Source: 40CM-2-70-7 sp035279865 (lineage in GTDB: Bacteria; Gemmatimonadota; Gemmatimonadetes; Gemmatimonadales; GWC2-71-9). Taken from it: a stretch of DNA of 16,080 nt. Within the stretch, counting starts at the first letter, position 1. Every line of letters starts with the position of its first letter. The notes below the pieces were generated by a model. It had not been told where the DNA came from and searched no databases. It was given only the letters and a program-made list of their open reading frames with translations. The stretch spans positions 1 to 16,080 of the forward strand of contig DATEGY010000178.1 in NCBI GenBank assembly GCA_035279865.1, written 5' to 3'. Of the stretch, positions 8,328-15,968 are shown one piece after another. A program made the position numbers and the translations under genes.

Positions 8328-8331
8328 CAGC

Positions 8332-8748
8332 GTGCTGACACTCGCGATCATCAAACCCGATGCTGTGGCGGCCGGTAATGCCGGCAATGTCCTCGCCCAC
8401 CTTGAAAAGCAGGGCTTCAAGGTCAAAGGCGCGAGGATGGTGCGGCTCTCGACCGCTCAGGCCGAGGCGTTTTACGCCGTCCACAAGGACCGGCCGTTCT
8501 TCCGCTCCCTGGTCACGTTCATGACGTCGGGGCCCTGCATTCCCCTCGCCCTGGAGCGGGAAGGGGCGGTGACACATCTCCGGGACGCCATCGGGGCCAC
8601 GGACCCGGCCGAAGCGAAGCCGGGCACTGTGCGGAAGCTCTTCGCCCAGTCGAAGGAGAGGAACGCGATTCATGCCTCCGACTCACCCGAAAACGCGGCC
8701 CGTGAGGTGGGATTCTTCTTCCCCGAAGGGGAGTTGGCCGGCTTGTAA
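8332..8748 (+). CDS. ndk: Nucleoside diphosphate kinase
   Basis: A 138-residue kinase, normal size, that transfers the gamma-phosphate from ATP to other (d)NDPs through a phosphohistidine. It begins with LTLAIIKPDAV, the family's nucleotide-binding start. RPFFRSLVTFMTSGPC and GATDPAEAKPGTVRK follow, then NAIHASDS with His114 as the phosphorylated residue. The common active-site form is N-x-x-H-G-S-D-S, and here Ala replaces the Gly after His, a conservative change also seen in other Ndks. GTG at 8332 is the only start fitting the conserved N-terminus; the upstream ATG at 8315 is out of frame. A 43-base gap separates it from the EIIA-CBS gene. Placement after sucCD is sensible because it can redistribute the NTP made there. 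Confidence 0.95.
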   Translation: MLTLAIIKPDAVAAGNAGNVLAHLEKQGFKVKGARMVRLSTAQAEAFYAVHKDRPFFRSLVTFMTSGPCIPLALEREGAVTHLRDAIGATDPAEAKPGTVRKLFAQSKERNAIHASDSPENAAREVGFFFPEGELAGL

Positions 8749-8756
8749 GAGTTCGC

Positions 8757-8785
8757 TTGACGCAAGTGCCACAAGGGTTTAGCTT
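8757..8785 (+). promoter_or_regulatory. Candidate sigma-70-type promoter for the yceD-rpmF-fab block
   Basis: A -35-like TTGACG (8757-8762, 5 of 6 matches to consensus) and a -10-like TAGCTT (8780-8785, 3 of 6) are separated by 17 bases. They lie in the 45-base gap after ndk. The predicted transcription start, 6-9 bases after the -10, falls at about 8791-8794, on or just before the yceD ATG at 8794. No Shine-Dalgarno precedes that ATG, so the mRNA may be leaderless. A 6-bp stem (8754-8759 with 8763-8768) overlaps the -35. The -10 match is modest. Confidence 0.5.
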
Positions 8786-8793
8786 CGCTGTCC

Positions 8794-9303
8794 ATGCTGC
8801 AAGTCGACCCTAAAGAGCTCGCCCGCGGGCCGGTGGATACGCCGGGGGAGATCGCCAGGGACGACGCCGCGATCGCCGGGTTGGGCCTTCAATTGGCTGC
8901 CCCGGTGCAGGTAACCGGCCGTTTGCAGGAGGCCGGAGAAGGGCGATTCTACTGGCAGGGGTCGTTCCGGACTGACGTGTCGGGGGAGTGCCGGCGGTGT
9001 CTCGCCCCGGTGACGGTGCCGGTATCGGCCGCGATCGGGGCCCTTTTTTCGCAAGAGGCCGACGCCGAGGACGATCCCGACTGTTACGCGGTGCCCCCAG
9101 ACGCCAGCGTCATCGATCTGATCCCCGCGGTGCGTGAGGAACTCGCCCTCACCGCGCCCGAGTTTCTGTTGTGTCGAGAAGACTGCAAGGGGCTCTGCCC
9201 CCGGTGCGGTCGAGACCTGAACACGGGACCCTGCGATTGTCCCCCCGTGACCGACCCCCGCTGGGCGGGGCTCGCCGGGCTGAAGGACAAGCTGTCCCAG
9301 TAA
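8794..9303 (+). CDS. yceD: YceD/DUF177 family protein
   Basis: A 169-residue member of the DUF177 (YceD) family, found just upstream of rpmF across bacteria and linked in several organisms to 23S rRNA metabolism; its biochemistry is not settled. The family core is visible as FRTDVSGECRRCLAPVTVPV (Cys66, Cys69), then DLIPAVREELALTAPEFLLCREDCKGLCPRCGRDLN with Cys127, Cys131, Cys135 and Cys138, and a terminal CDC (Cys147, Cys149). The C-terminal cysteines look like a metal-binding knuckle (inference). ATG at 8794 has no Shine-Dalgarno, but a promoter-like sequence ends 8 bases before it. The gene is 18 bases from rpmF, the conserved partner, which supports the identification. Confidence 0.85.
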   Translation: MLQVDPKELARGPVDTPGEIARDDAAIAGLGLQLAAPVQVTGRLQEAGEGRFYWQGSFRTDVSGECRRCLAPVTVPVSAAIGALFSQEADAEDDPDCYAVPPDASVIDLIPAVREELALTAPEFLLCREDCKGLCPRCGRDLNTGPCDCPPVTDPRWAGLAGLKDKLSQ

Positions 9304-9321
9304 CCCGAGCCTGAGAGGCGT

Positions 9322-9504
9322 ATGGCTGTCCCGAAGCGCAGAACGTCCAAGCGCAAGAAGCGCGCGCGGCGCACGCATTACAAGGCCGCGATGCCCACCC
9401 TCCAGCCGTGTCCCAAGTGCGGGGACCTGCGGCAGCCGCACCGGGTCTGCCCGACCTGCGGCTATTACAACGGCGAGCAGCGGGTCGAGGTCGAGGACGC
9501 CTGA
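9322..9504 (+). CDS. rpmF: 50S ribosomal protein L32 (zinc-binding form)
   Basis: A 60-residue protein with the invariant MAVPKRRTSK start, a very basic N-terminal arm (SKRKKRARRTHYK) and a zinc ribbon CPKCG (Cys30, Cys33) plus CPTCGYY (Cys43, Cys46). This is the cysteine-containing 'C+' form of L32. It belongs to the large ribosomal subunit. The ATG follows GAGAGG (about 9312-9317) with good spacing. plsX starts 1 base after its stop codon, the classic rpmF-plsX arrangement linking ribosome and phospholipid synthesis. Confidence 0.97.
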   Translation: MAVPKRRTSKRKKRARRTHYKAAMPTLQPCPKCGDLRQPHRVCPTCGYYNGEQRVEVEDA

Positions 9505-9505
9505 A

Positions 9506-10519
9506 GTGATCCGGGTCGCGCTGGACGCCATGGGGAGTGACAACGCTCCCCAGGTTGAAATCGAGGGCGCCGCCCAGGCCCTGCGCGAGCTCCCGCCGAC
9601 CTTCCGTGTCCAGCTGGTCGGTCGCACCGCCGACATCGAAGCCGGCCTCTCCCAGGCGGGAGTCACCGACCGCTCCCGGCTCGAGATCATCGAGGCGCCG
9701 GAAGTCGTCGGCATGGGGGAGAAGCCGCTGCAAGCCATCCGCGGCAAACCCAATTCGTCGATCGCCGTGGGGCTTGGCCTGCAGAAAAAGAAGGCGTCGG
9801 ACGCGTTCATCTCCGCCGGGAACACCGGCGCGGTGATGGCCGCGAGCACGCTGCTGCTGCGGCTCCATCCGGGCGTCGAGCGGCCCGCCATCGGCACCGT
9901 GTTTCCCACGGCGCAGCAGCCGGTGCTGCTCCTGGATGCGGGCGCCAACGTCGACTGTGATCCCCGGGAGCTCCTCGGCTTCGCCCATCTCGGTGCGGTC
10001 TACGCCCGGGACGTGCTCGGCCGCCCCCACCCGGCGGTCGGTCTGCTCAACATCGGCGAAGAGGACGAGAAGGGGAACGCGGTGGTGAAGGAAGCCCACC
10101 AGCTCTTCAAGTCCGCGACCAACTTCCAGTACGTCGGCAACGTCGAAGGCCGCGACATTCCGGCCGGCGAGTGCCGCGGCGCACCCCTCGACGTGGTGGT
10201 GTGCGACGGGTTCGTCGGCAACATCGTACTCAAGTTCTACGAGTCCGCGGCCCGGGTGTTCGTCTCCCTCCTCAAGCACGAGATCCCGGACATCCTCAAG
10301 CGACCCGAGATGGCGAAGGTCCTCAAGGTCCTCGACTACTCCACCTACGGGGGCGCGCCCCTGCTGGGCGTGAAGGGGGTGTCGATCATCTGCCACGGCT
10401 CCTCGCAGCCCAAGGCGATCCGGAACGCCATCCGCGTCGCGGTACAGATGGTCGAAAACGAGATGGATCGCCACATCGATGCCGAGCTGACGCAGGGCAC
10501 GGGTAACGCCGTCGCATGA
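9506..10519 (+). CDS. plsX: Phosphate acyltransferase PlsX
   Basis: A 337-residue enzyme that converts acyl-ACP plus phosphate to acyl phosphate, the acyl donor for PlsY in the first step of phosphatidic acid synthesis. It acts at the cytoplasmic face of the membrane. Markers are VALDAMGSDNAPQVEIEGA (residues 4-22), FISAGNTGAVMAAS (101-114), LLNIGEEDEKGN (180-191), VVCDGFVGNIVLK (231-243) and GGAPLLGVKG with CHGSSQPKAI (282-305). GTG at 9506 lies one base after the rpmF stop, with GAGGA at 9493-9497. It overlaps fabH by 4 bases (ATGA). Length and order (rpmF-plsX-fabH) match the conserved arrangement. Confidence 0.96.
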   Translation: MIRVALDAMGSDNAPQVEIEGAAQALRELPPTFRVQLVGRTADIEAGLSQAGVTDRSRLEIIEAPEVVGMGEKPLQAIRGKPNSSIAVGLGLQKKKASDAFISAGNTGAVMAASTLLLRLHPGVERPAIGTVFPTAQQPVLLLDAGANVDCDPRELLGFAHLGAVYARDVLGRPHPAVGLLNIGEEDEKGNAVVKEAHQLFKSATNFQYVGNVEGRDIPAGECRGAPLDVVVCDGFVGNIVLKFYESAARVFVSLLKHEIPDILKRPEMAKVLKVLDYSTYGGAPLLGVKGVSIICHGSSQPKAIRNAIRVAVQMVENEMDRHIDAELTQGTGNAVA

Positions 10520-11502
10520 AACGGCCCTTCTCGCAGCTCTCCGGTACCGGGAGCTACCTGCCCGCGCGGGTGATGACCAACGACGAATTCTCGAAGGTCC
10601 TGGACACCTCGGACCAGTGGATCCGGGAGCGCACCGGCATCAGGGAACGTCGCGTCTCCACCAAGGAAGAATCCAACGCCTGCATGGGGAAGCAGGCGGC
10701 GGAGGTCGTGCTCAAGCAGAACGGCCTGACGGCGCAGGACGTGGACGCCATCGTCTACGCCACCGCCTCCCCGGACCGGCTGCTGCCGTCCGCTGCCTGC
10801 GACGTCCAGGCCCTGCTGGGCGCCAGCAATGCCGCGGCGTTCGACGTCGGCGCGGCGTGCTCCGGATTCCTGTACGCCCTGAATACGGCGGACGGCCTCG
10901 TCGCAGCCGGACAGGCCGAGCGGGTGCTGGTGATCGCCTGCGAGAAGCTCACGAGCATCATGGACTGGACCGACCGGTCCACGGCCGTGCTGTTCGGTGA
11001 TGGTGCCGGCGCGACGCTGGTGACGAAGAGTGACGGCACGCGCGGCATTCTTTCGAACTACATGAAGTCGGACGGCACCCTGGCCGAGCTCTTGTACCGC
11101 CCCGGTGGCGGCGCGGCGCATCCGCCCAGCCCCGAGATGATCGCCGATCATTCGTACTTCATCCGCATGGCGGGACGCGAGGTGTACAAGGCCGCCGTCC
11201 TGTCCATGGCCGACGCGTGCGACCGCGCCCTCGAGCGGGCCGGCCTCACCGGCGCCGACCTCGATCTGCTGATCCCGCATCAGGCCAACATCCGGATCAT
11301 CGAGTCCACCGCCAAGCACGCCGGCATTCCCATGGACAAGGTCTACGTGAACGTGGACCGGTTCGGGAATACGTCGGCCGCGTCGGTCGCCATCGCGCTC
11401 GACGAGGCGGTCCGCACCGGCCGGCTCCAGTCCGGCATGACCGCGATGTTCGTGGCGTTCGGCGCCGGCTTCACCTGGGCGAGCATGGTCGTGAAGTGGT
11501 AA
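10516..11502 (+). CDS. fabH: 3-oxoacyl-ACP synthase III (KAS III)
   Basis: A 328-residue initiating condensing enzyme that joins an acyl-CoA primer (acetyl-CoA or branched) to malonyl-ACP. The catalytic triad is complete: Cys115 in VGAACSGFLYAL, His255 in LLIPHQANIRII, and Asn285 in DRFGNTSAAS. The N-terminal DTSDQWIRERTGIRERR is a strong family signature. The C-terminus reads AFGAGFTWASMVVKW, where the common form is GGGLTWG. Primer preference (straight or branched) cannot be read from sequence alone. ATG at 10516 overlaps the plsX stop. The fabD start lies inside its last codons (7-base overlap). Confidence 0.97.
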   Translation: MKRPFSQLSGTGSYLPARVMTNDEFSKVLDTSDQWIRERTGIRERRVSTKEESNACMGKQAAEVVLKQNGLTAQDVDAIVYATASPDRLLPSAACDVQALLGASNAAAFDVGAACSGFLYALNTADGLVAAGQAERVLVIACEKLTSIMDWTDRSTAVLFGDGAGATLVTKSDGTRGILSNYMKSDGTLAELLYRPGGGAAHPPSPEMIADHSYFIRMAGREVYKAAVLSMADACDRALERAGLTGADLDLLIPHQANIRIIESTAKHAGIPMDKVYVNVDRFGNTSAASVAIALDEAVRTGRLQSGMTAMFVAFGAGFTWASMVVKW

Positions 11503-12431
11503 GCACCATCTGGCTCTGCCCGGGCCAGGGCGCGCAGAAGGTGGGGATGGGGAAGGACCTGGCGGAGCGGTTTCCAGCGGCACGCCAGACCTTTCAGGCC
11601 ATCGACGACGCGCTGGGCATCGCGCTTTCGACCATCATGTTCTCAGGCCCCGAAGATCAGCTGACCGCCACCAGCAACGCGCAGCCCGCCATTCTTGCGC
11701 ACTCCGCCGCGGTATTCGCCGTCATCGGCGCCACCGTTACCAGCGTCGCCGGGGCCGCCGGGCACTCGCTCGGTGAGTATTCGGCGTACGTGGCCACCGG
11801 CGCGCTCGGCGCCCCCGACGCCGCGAAGCTTGTCCGCCGCCGGGGGGAGCTGATGCAGCAGGCCGGCGAGGCGCGTCCCGGGACCATGGCCGCCGTGCTG
11901 GGTCTCGCCACCGCCGACGTCGAAGCCGCCTGCAAGGAGGCATCGCGGGGCGGATCCATCGCCGTCGCCGCGAACCTCAATGGTCCCGACCAGACCGTCA
12001 TCTCCGGCGACCCCGACGCGATCGAGCGCGCCGGCGCGCTCTGCAAGACGAAAGGGGCCAAGCGGGTCCTCCCGCTGAAAGTGTCGGGGGCGTTTCACTC
12101 ACCCCTCATGGCACCCGCCGCCGACAAGTTCCGCCTCGCCCTGGACAAGGCGCCCTTCTCGGACCCCAAGGCGCCGGTGGTCGCGAATGCCACGGCAGAA
12201 CCGGTGCGGGACGCCGGCCGGGCGCGCCGGCTGCTCACCGATCAGTTGACGGCGCCGGTGCGGTGGGTCGCGTGCATGGAGCAGGCCGCGAAGCTCGCGG
12301 AGGGGCCGCGGTTCCTGGAAATCGGTCCCGGAGCGGTGCTCGCGGGACTGCTCAAGCGCATCGTGCCGGGCGCCACGGTCACGAGCCTGGGAACCGCCGA
12401 CGACGTGACGAAGTTCATGGAGGCGGCGTGA
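11496..12431 (+). CDS. fabD: Malonyl-CoA:ACP transacylase
   Basis: A 311-residue enzyme that loads malonyl groups from CoA onto acyl carrier protein. It contains the N-terminal PGQGAQ (residues 9-14), the nucleophile elbow GHSLGEYSA with Ser91, the malonate-binding arginine in LVRRRGELM (Arg116), and His201 in GAFHSPLM. LNGPDQTVISG and FLEIGPGAVLAGLLKRI are further family blocks. The open frame continues upstream inside fabH, but GTG at 11496 is the only start placed just before the conserved WLCPGQGAQ. It overlaps fabH by 7 bases without a clear Shine-Dalgarno, suggesting coupled translation. Its stop overlaps the fabG start. Confidence 0.96.
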   Translation: MVSTIWLCPGQGAQKVGMGKDLAERFPAARQTFQAIDDALGIALSTIMFSGPEDQLTATSNAQPAILAHSAAVFAVIGATVTSVAGAAGHSLGEYSAYVATGALGAPDAAKLVRRRGELMQQAGEARPGTMAAVLGLATADVEAACKEASRGGSIAVAANLNGPDQTVISGDPDAIERAGALCKTKGAKRVLPLKVSGAFHSPLMAPAADKFRLALDKAPFSDPKAPVVANATAEPVRDAGRARRLLTDQLTAPVRWVACMEQAAKLAEGPRFLEIGPGAVLAGLLKRIVPGATVTSLGTADDVTKFMEAA

Positions 12432-13153
12432 AGATCGAACGCGTCGCCCTGGTCACCGGCGGGACCCGCGGGATCGGCCACGCGATCGCGAAGGCGCTGG
12501 TCGGTGCGGGCGCGAAGGTGGCGATCTGCGGGCGCGACGCGGTCAAGGCGGATGCCGCGGCGGCCGCGCTGGGCGGAGCGAAAGGCTACGCCTGCGACGT
12601 CGCCGACCAGACTCAGGTCGAGAGGTTGATCGAGACCGTCGAGAAGGACCTCGGTCCCATCGACGTGCTGGTGAACAACGCCGGGATCACGAAGGACAAC
12701 CTGCTGTTTCGGATCGGCGCCGACGACTGGGACGCCGTGCTGGACACGAACCTGAAGGCCGCCTTCCTCCTCACCAAGCTCACGGCCCGGGGGATGATCA
12801 AGCGCCGCTGGGGGCGGATCATCAATATCTCGAGCGTGGTGGGGCTGACGGGCAACAAGGGGCAGGCGAATTATGCGGCCTCGAAAGCCGGGCTGATCGG
12901 GTTCACGAAGAGCGTAGCGAAGGAGCTGGCGTCGCGAAACGTGCTCGTGAATGCGGTCGCGCCGGGGTACATCGCGACCGAGATGACGGAAGCCATCTCG
13001 GACGAGATGAAACAGGCCCTCCAGGCGGCCATTCCGCTCGGGCGCCTGGGGCAGGGCGAAGATATCGCACACGCCGTGCTCTTTCTTGCTTCCGACTTGG
13101 CGAGCTACATTACAGGACAGGTGTTGGTCGTCGACGGCGGGATGGTAATGTGA
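12428..13153 (+). CDS. fabG: 3-oxoacyl-ACP reductase
   Basis: A 241-residue short-chain dehydrogenase/reductase that reduces 3-oxoacyl-ACP to (R)-3-hydroxyacyl-ACP with NADPH. It has the cofactor loop TGGTRGIG (residues 10-17), NNAG (83-86), and the catalytic residues Asn109, Ser136 (INISSVVG), Tyr149 and Lys153 (NYAASKAG). The APGYIATEMTE and ITGQVLVVDGGMVM segments are typical of FabG rather than other SDRs. The upstream frame extends into fabD, but GTG at 12428 gives the canonical KIERVALVTGG start, has GGAGG at 12419-12423, and overlaps the fabD stop as GTGA. Confidence 0.96.
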   Translation: MKIERVALVTGGTRGIGHAIAKALVGAGAKVAICGRDAVKADAAAAALGGAKGYACDVADQTQVERLIETVEKDLGPIDVLVNNAGITKDNLLFRIGADDWDAVLDTNLKAAFLLTKLTARGMIKRRWGRIINISSVVGLTGNKGQANYAASKAGLIGFTKSVAKELASRNVLVNAVAPGYIATEMTEAISDEMKQALQAAIPLGRLGQGEDIAHAVLFLASDLASYITGQVLVVDGGMVM

Positions 13154-13180
13154 TCCCGCGAGAGTCCACCCCTCTGCACT

Positions 13181-13184
13181 AGGA
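13181..13184 (+). promoter_or_regulatory. Ribosome binding site that selects the acpP start
   Basis: AGGA lies 6 bases upstream of the ATG at 13191. Three in-frame ATGs (13191, 13197, 13203) could start acpP, and this spacing favours the first. Unlike most genes in this run, acpP has a separated start, an intergenic gap of 37 bases and an ATG codon, in line with the high ACP levels cells need. Confidence 0.55.
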
Positions 13185-13190
13185 TCAACC

Positions 13191-13442
13191 ATGGCCATGG
13201 ACATGAAGCAGCTGGAGGAGAAGGTCAAAGACATCATTGTGGAGGAGCTCGGCGTCGAACGGGACAAGCTCACCAACAATGCCAGCTTCATGGAGGACCT
13301 GGGCGCCGACAGCCTGGACACGGTCGAGCTCGTGATGGCCTTCGAGAAGGAATTCGACATCGACATTCCGGACGAAGAGGCCGAGAAGCTGAAGACCGTC
13401 GGTGCCGCGATGCAGTATCTCCACGAGAAGATGGGGAAGTAG
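13191..13442 (+). CDS. acpP: Acyl carrier protein
   Basis: An 83-residue, strongly acidic four-helix carrier that holds growing acyl chains on a 4'-phosphopantetheine arm. The attachment site is Ser41 in GADSLDTVELVMA, and helix II to III continues as FEKEFDIDIPDEEAEKLKTV, both highly conserved. The N-terminal MAMDMKQLEEKVKDIIVEELGV is slightly longer than in E. coli; starts at the second or third ATG (13197, 13203) would give shorter forms. It lies between fabG and fabF, the usual order. The fabF GTG begins directly after its TAG stop. Confidence 0.97.
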   Translation: MAMDMKQLEEKVKDIIVEELGVERDKLTNNASFMEDLGADSLDTVELVMAFEKEFDIDIPDEEAEKLKTVGAAMQYLHEKMGK

Positions 13443-14686
<1,244 letters not shown>

Positions 14687-14690
<4 letters not shown>

Positions 14691-15958
14691 TCACCGGCGG
14701 CTCGCGGGACGGCCGGGACGGCCGTCTCGACCCCATCGCCGCGAAAGTCGACCGGGGCGAACGGCTCACCGGGGAAGACGCGCTGACCCTGTTTAAGTCG
14801 CCCGACCTCCTCACCATCGGCCGGCTGGCCGACCAGGTGAACCGACAACGGAACGGATCGCGCGTCTATTTCGCCGCCAATCAGCACCTGAACCCCACCA
14901 ACGTCTGCATCCTCCGCAATACCTGCGTCTTTTGCTCGTTCGCCCGGATGCCCAAGGAGGAGGGGGCGTACACCCGCGAGCTGGACCAGGTGTTCGCCGA
15001 AGCGGACGCGGCGCGGGACAATCCGACCCGCGAGTTCCACATCGTGGGCGGCCTGCACCCCAAGCTCTCGCTCTCGTACTACGAGGAGCTGTTCCGCGGG
15101 CTCAAGGAGCGGCACCCGGACGTCCAGATCAAGGCACTGACCGCGGTCGAAGTGGCGCACCTCGCTCGGATCGAAGGCATCACGGTTCGCGACGTCCTGG
15201 TCCGCATGAAGGCCGCGGGCGTGACCAGCCTTCCCGGCGGCGGTGCGGAGGTGTTCTCCCCGGGCGCCCGGGCTACCATCGCCGACAAGAAGCTTTCGGG
15301 GAAAGAATGGCTCGCGGTGCACCGCGAAGCGCACGGCCTCGGGATGCCGTCCAATTGCACCATGCTGTACGGCCACGTGGAGACGCTGGCGGACCGCGTG
15401 GATCACCTGCTGGCCCTCCGCGGGCTGCAGGACGAGACCCACGGATTTCTCACCTACATCCCGCTGGCGTACCACCCGGACCACAACGAACTCGGAGAGG
15501 CACTGGGACGCACCGGAACCGCGACCTCCGGGTTCGACGACTTGAAGAACATCGCCATCGGGCGCCTGGTGCTGGACAACATCCCGCACGTGAAAACCCA
15601 CTGGCCCATGGTGACGCCGTTCATCTCCCAGATCGCGCTCGGCTTCGGCTGTGACGACCTCGAGGGGACCGTGGTATTCGAACGGGTCTATCACGAGGCC
15701 GGAGCGGGGACGCCGATGTGGATGAGTTACGACCAGATCGTGAGCCTGATCCGCGGGGCCGGGAAAGAGCCCGTCGAACGGAATTCCCTGTACGAGACGG
15801 TCCGCACCTTCGAGAACTGGGTTGCCGGACAAACGGTGGCCCGGGCGGCTGGACCAGAAGGACCGACATTCGAGCTTGCCCATCGCGCACGAGCGAGTGC
15901 CCGACCCAATCGGAAACCGTTGCCGGTCCTGACGCCGACAGGAGATGGGGTGGAGTGA
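14687..15958 (+). CDS. mqnE: Aminofutalosine synthase MqnE (radical SAM, menaquinone synthesis)
   Basis: A 423-residue radical SAM enzyme of the futalosine pathway. It couples the MqnA product 3-[(1-carboxyvinyl)oxy]benzoate to the 5'-deoxyadenosyl group, giving aminofutalosine on the way to menaquinone. Supporting blocks are HLNPTNVC, REFHIVGGLHPKLSLSYYEE, IKALTAVEVAHLARIEG, SLPGGGAEVFSP, NCTMLYGHVET and LTYIPLAYHPDHNELG, which match MqnE better than MqnC or CofH. The cluster cysteines are Cys74, Cys80 and Cys83, a CX5CX2C spacing instead of the usual CX3CX2C. The last ~45 residues form a low-complexity Ala/Arg/Pro extension. GTG at 14687 overlaps the fabF stop as GTGA, with only a weak Shine-Dalgarno. 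No other mqn gene is visible; one could follow beyond the window. Confidence 0.9.
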
Positions 15959-15968
15959 TGAACTCCAC
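15950..15968. repeat. Inverted repeat over the mqnE stop codon
   Basis: GTGGAGT (15950-15956) and ACTCCAC (15962-15968) form a perfect 7-bp stem with a 5-base loop (GATGA). The mqnE TGA stop spans the end of the left arm and the loop. No T-run follows, so it is not a standard intrinsic terminator. A role in mRNA stability or in setting expression of a following gene is possible but unproven. Confidence 0.4.

Noticed and set aside
11217..11495. Upstream extension of the fabD frame inside fabH
   Set aside because: Arg-rich shadow of the fabH active-site region. FabD proteins begin just before the PGQGAQ motif, matching GTG 11496. The same reasoning excludes 12263-12427 upstream of fabG.
13086..13151. 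Possible internal promoter for acpP at the end of fabG (TTGCTT/TACATT or TTGGTC/TAATGT pairs)
   Set aside because: Biologically plausible, but the boxes match consensus poorly or have wrong spacing (14 bases for the first pair), so the sequence does not support a call.
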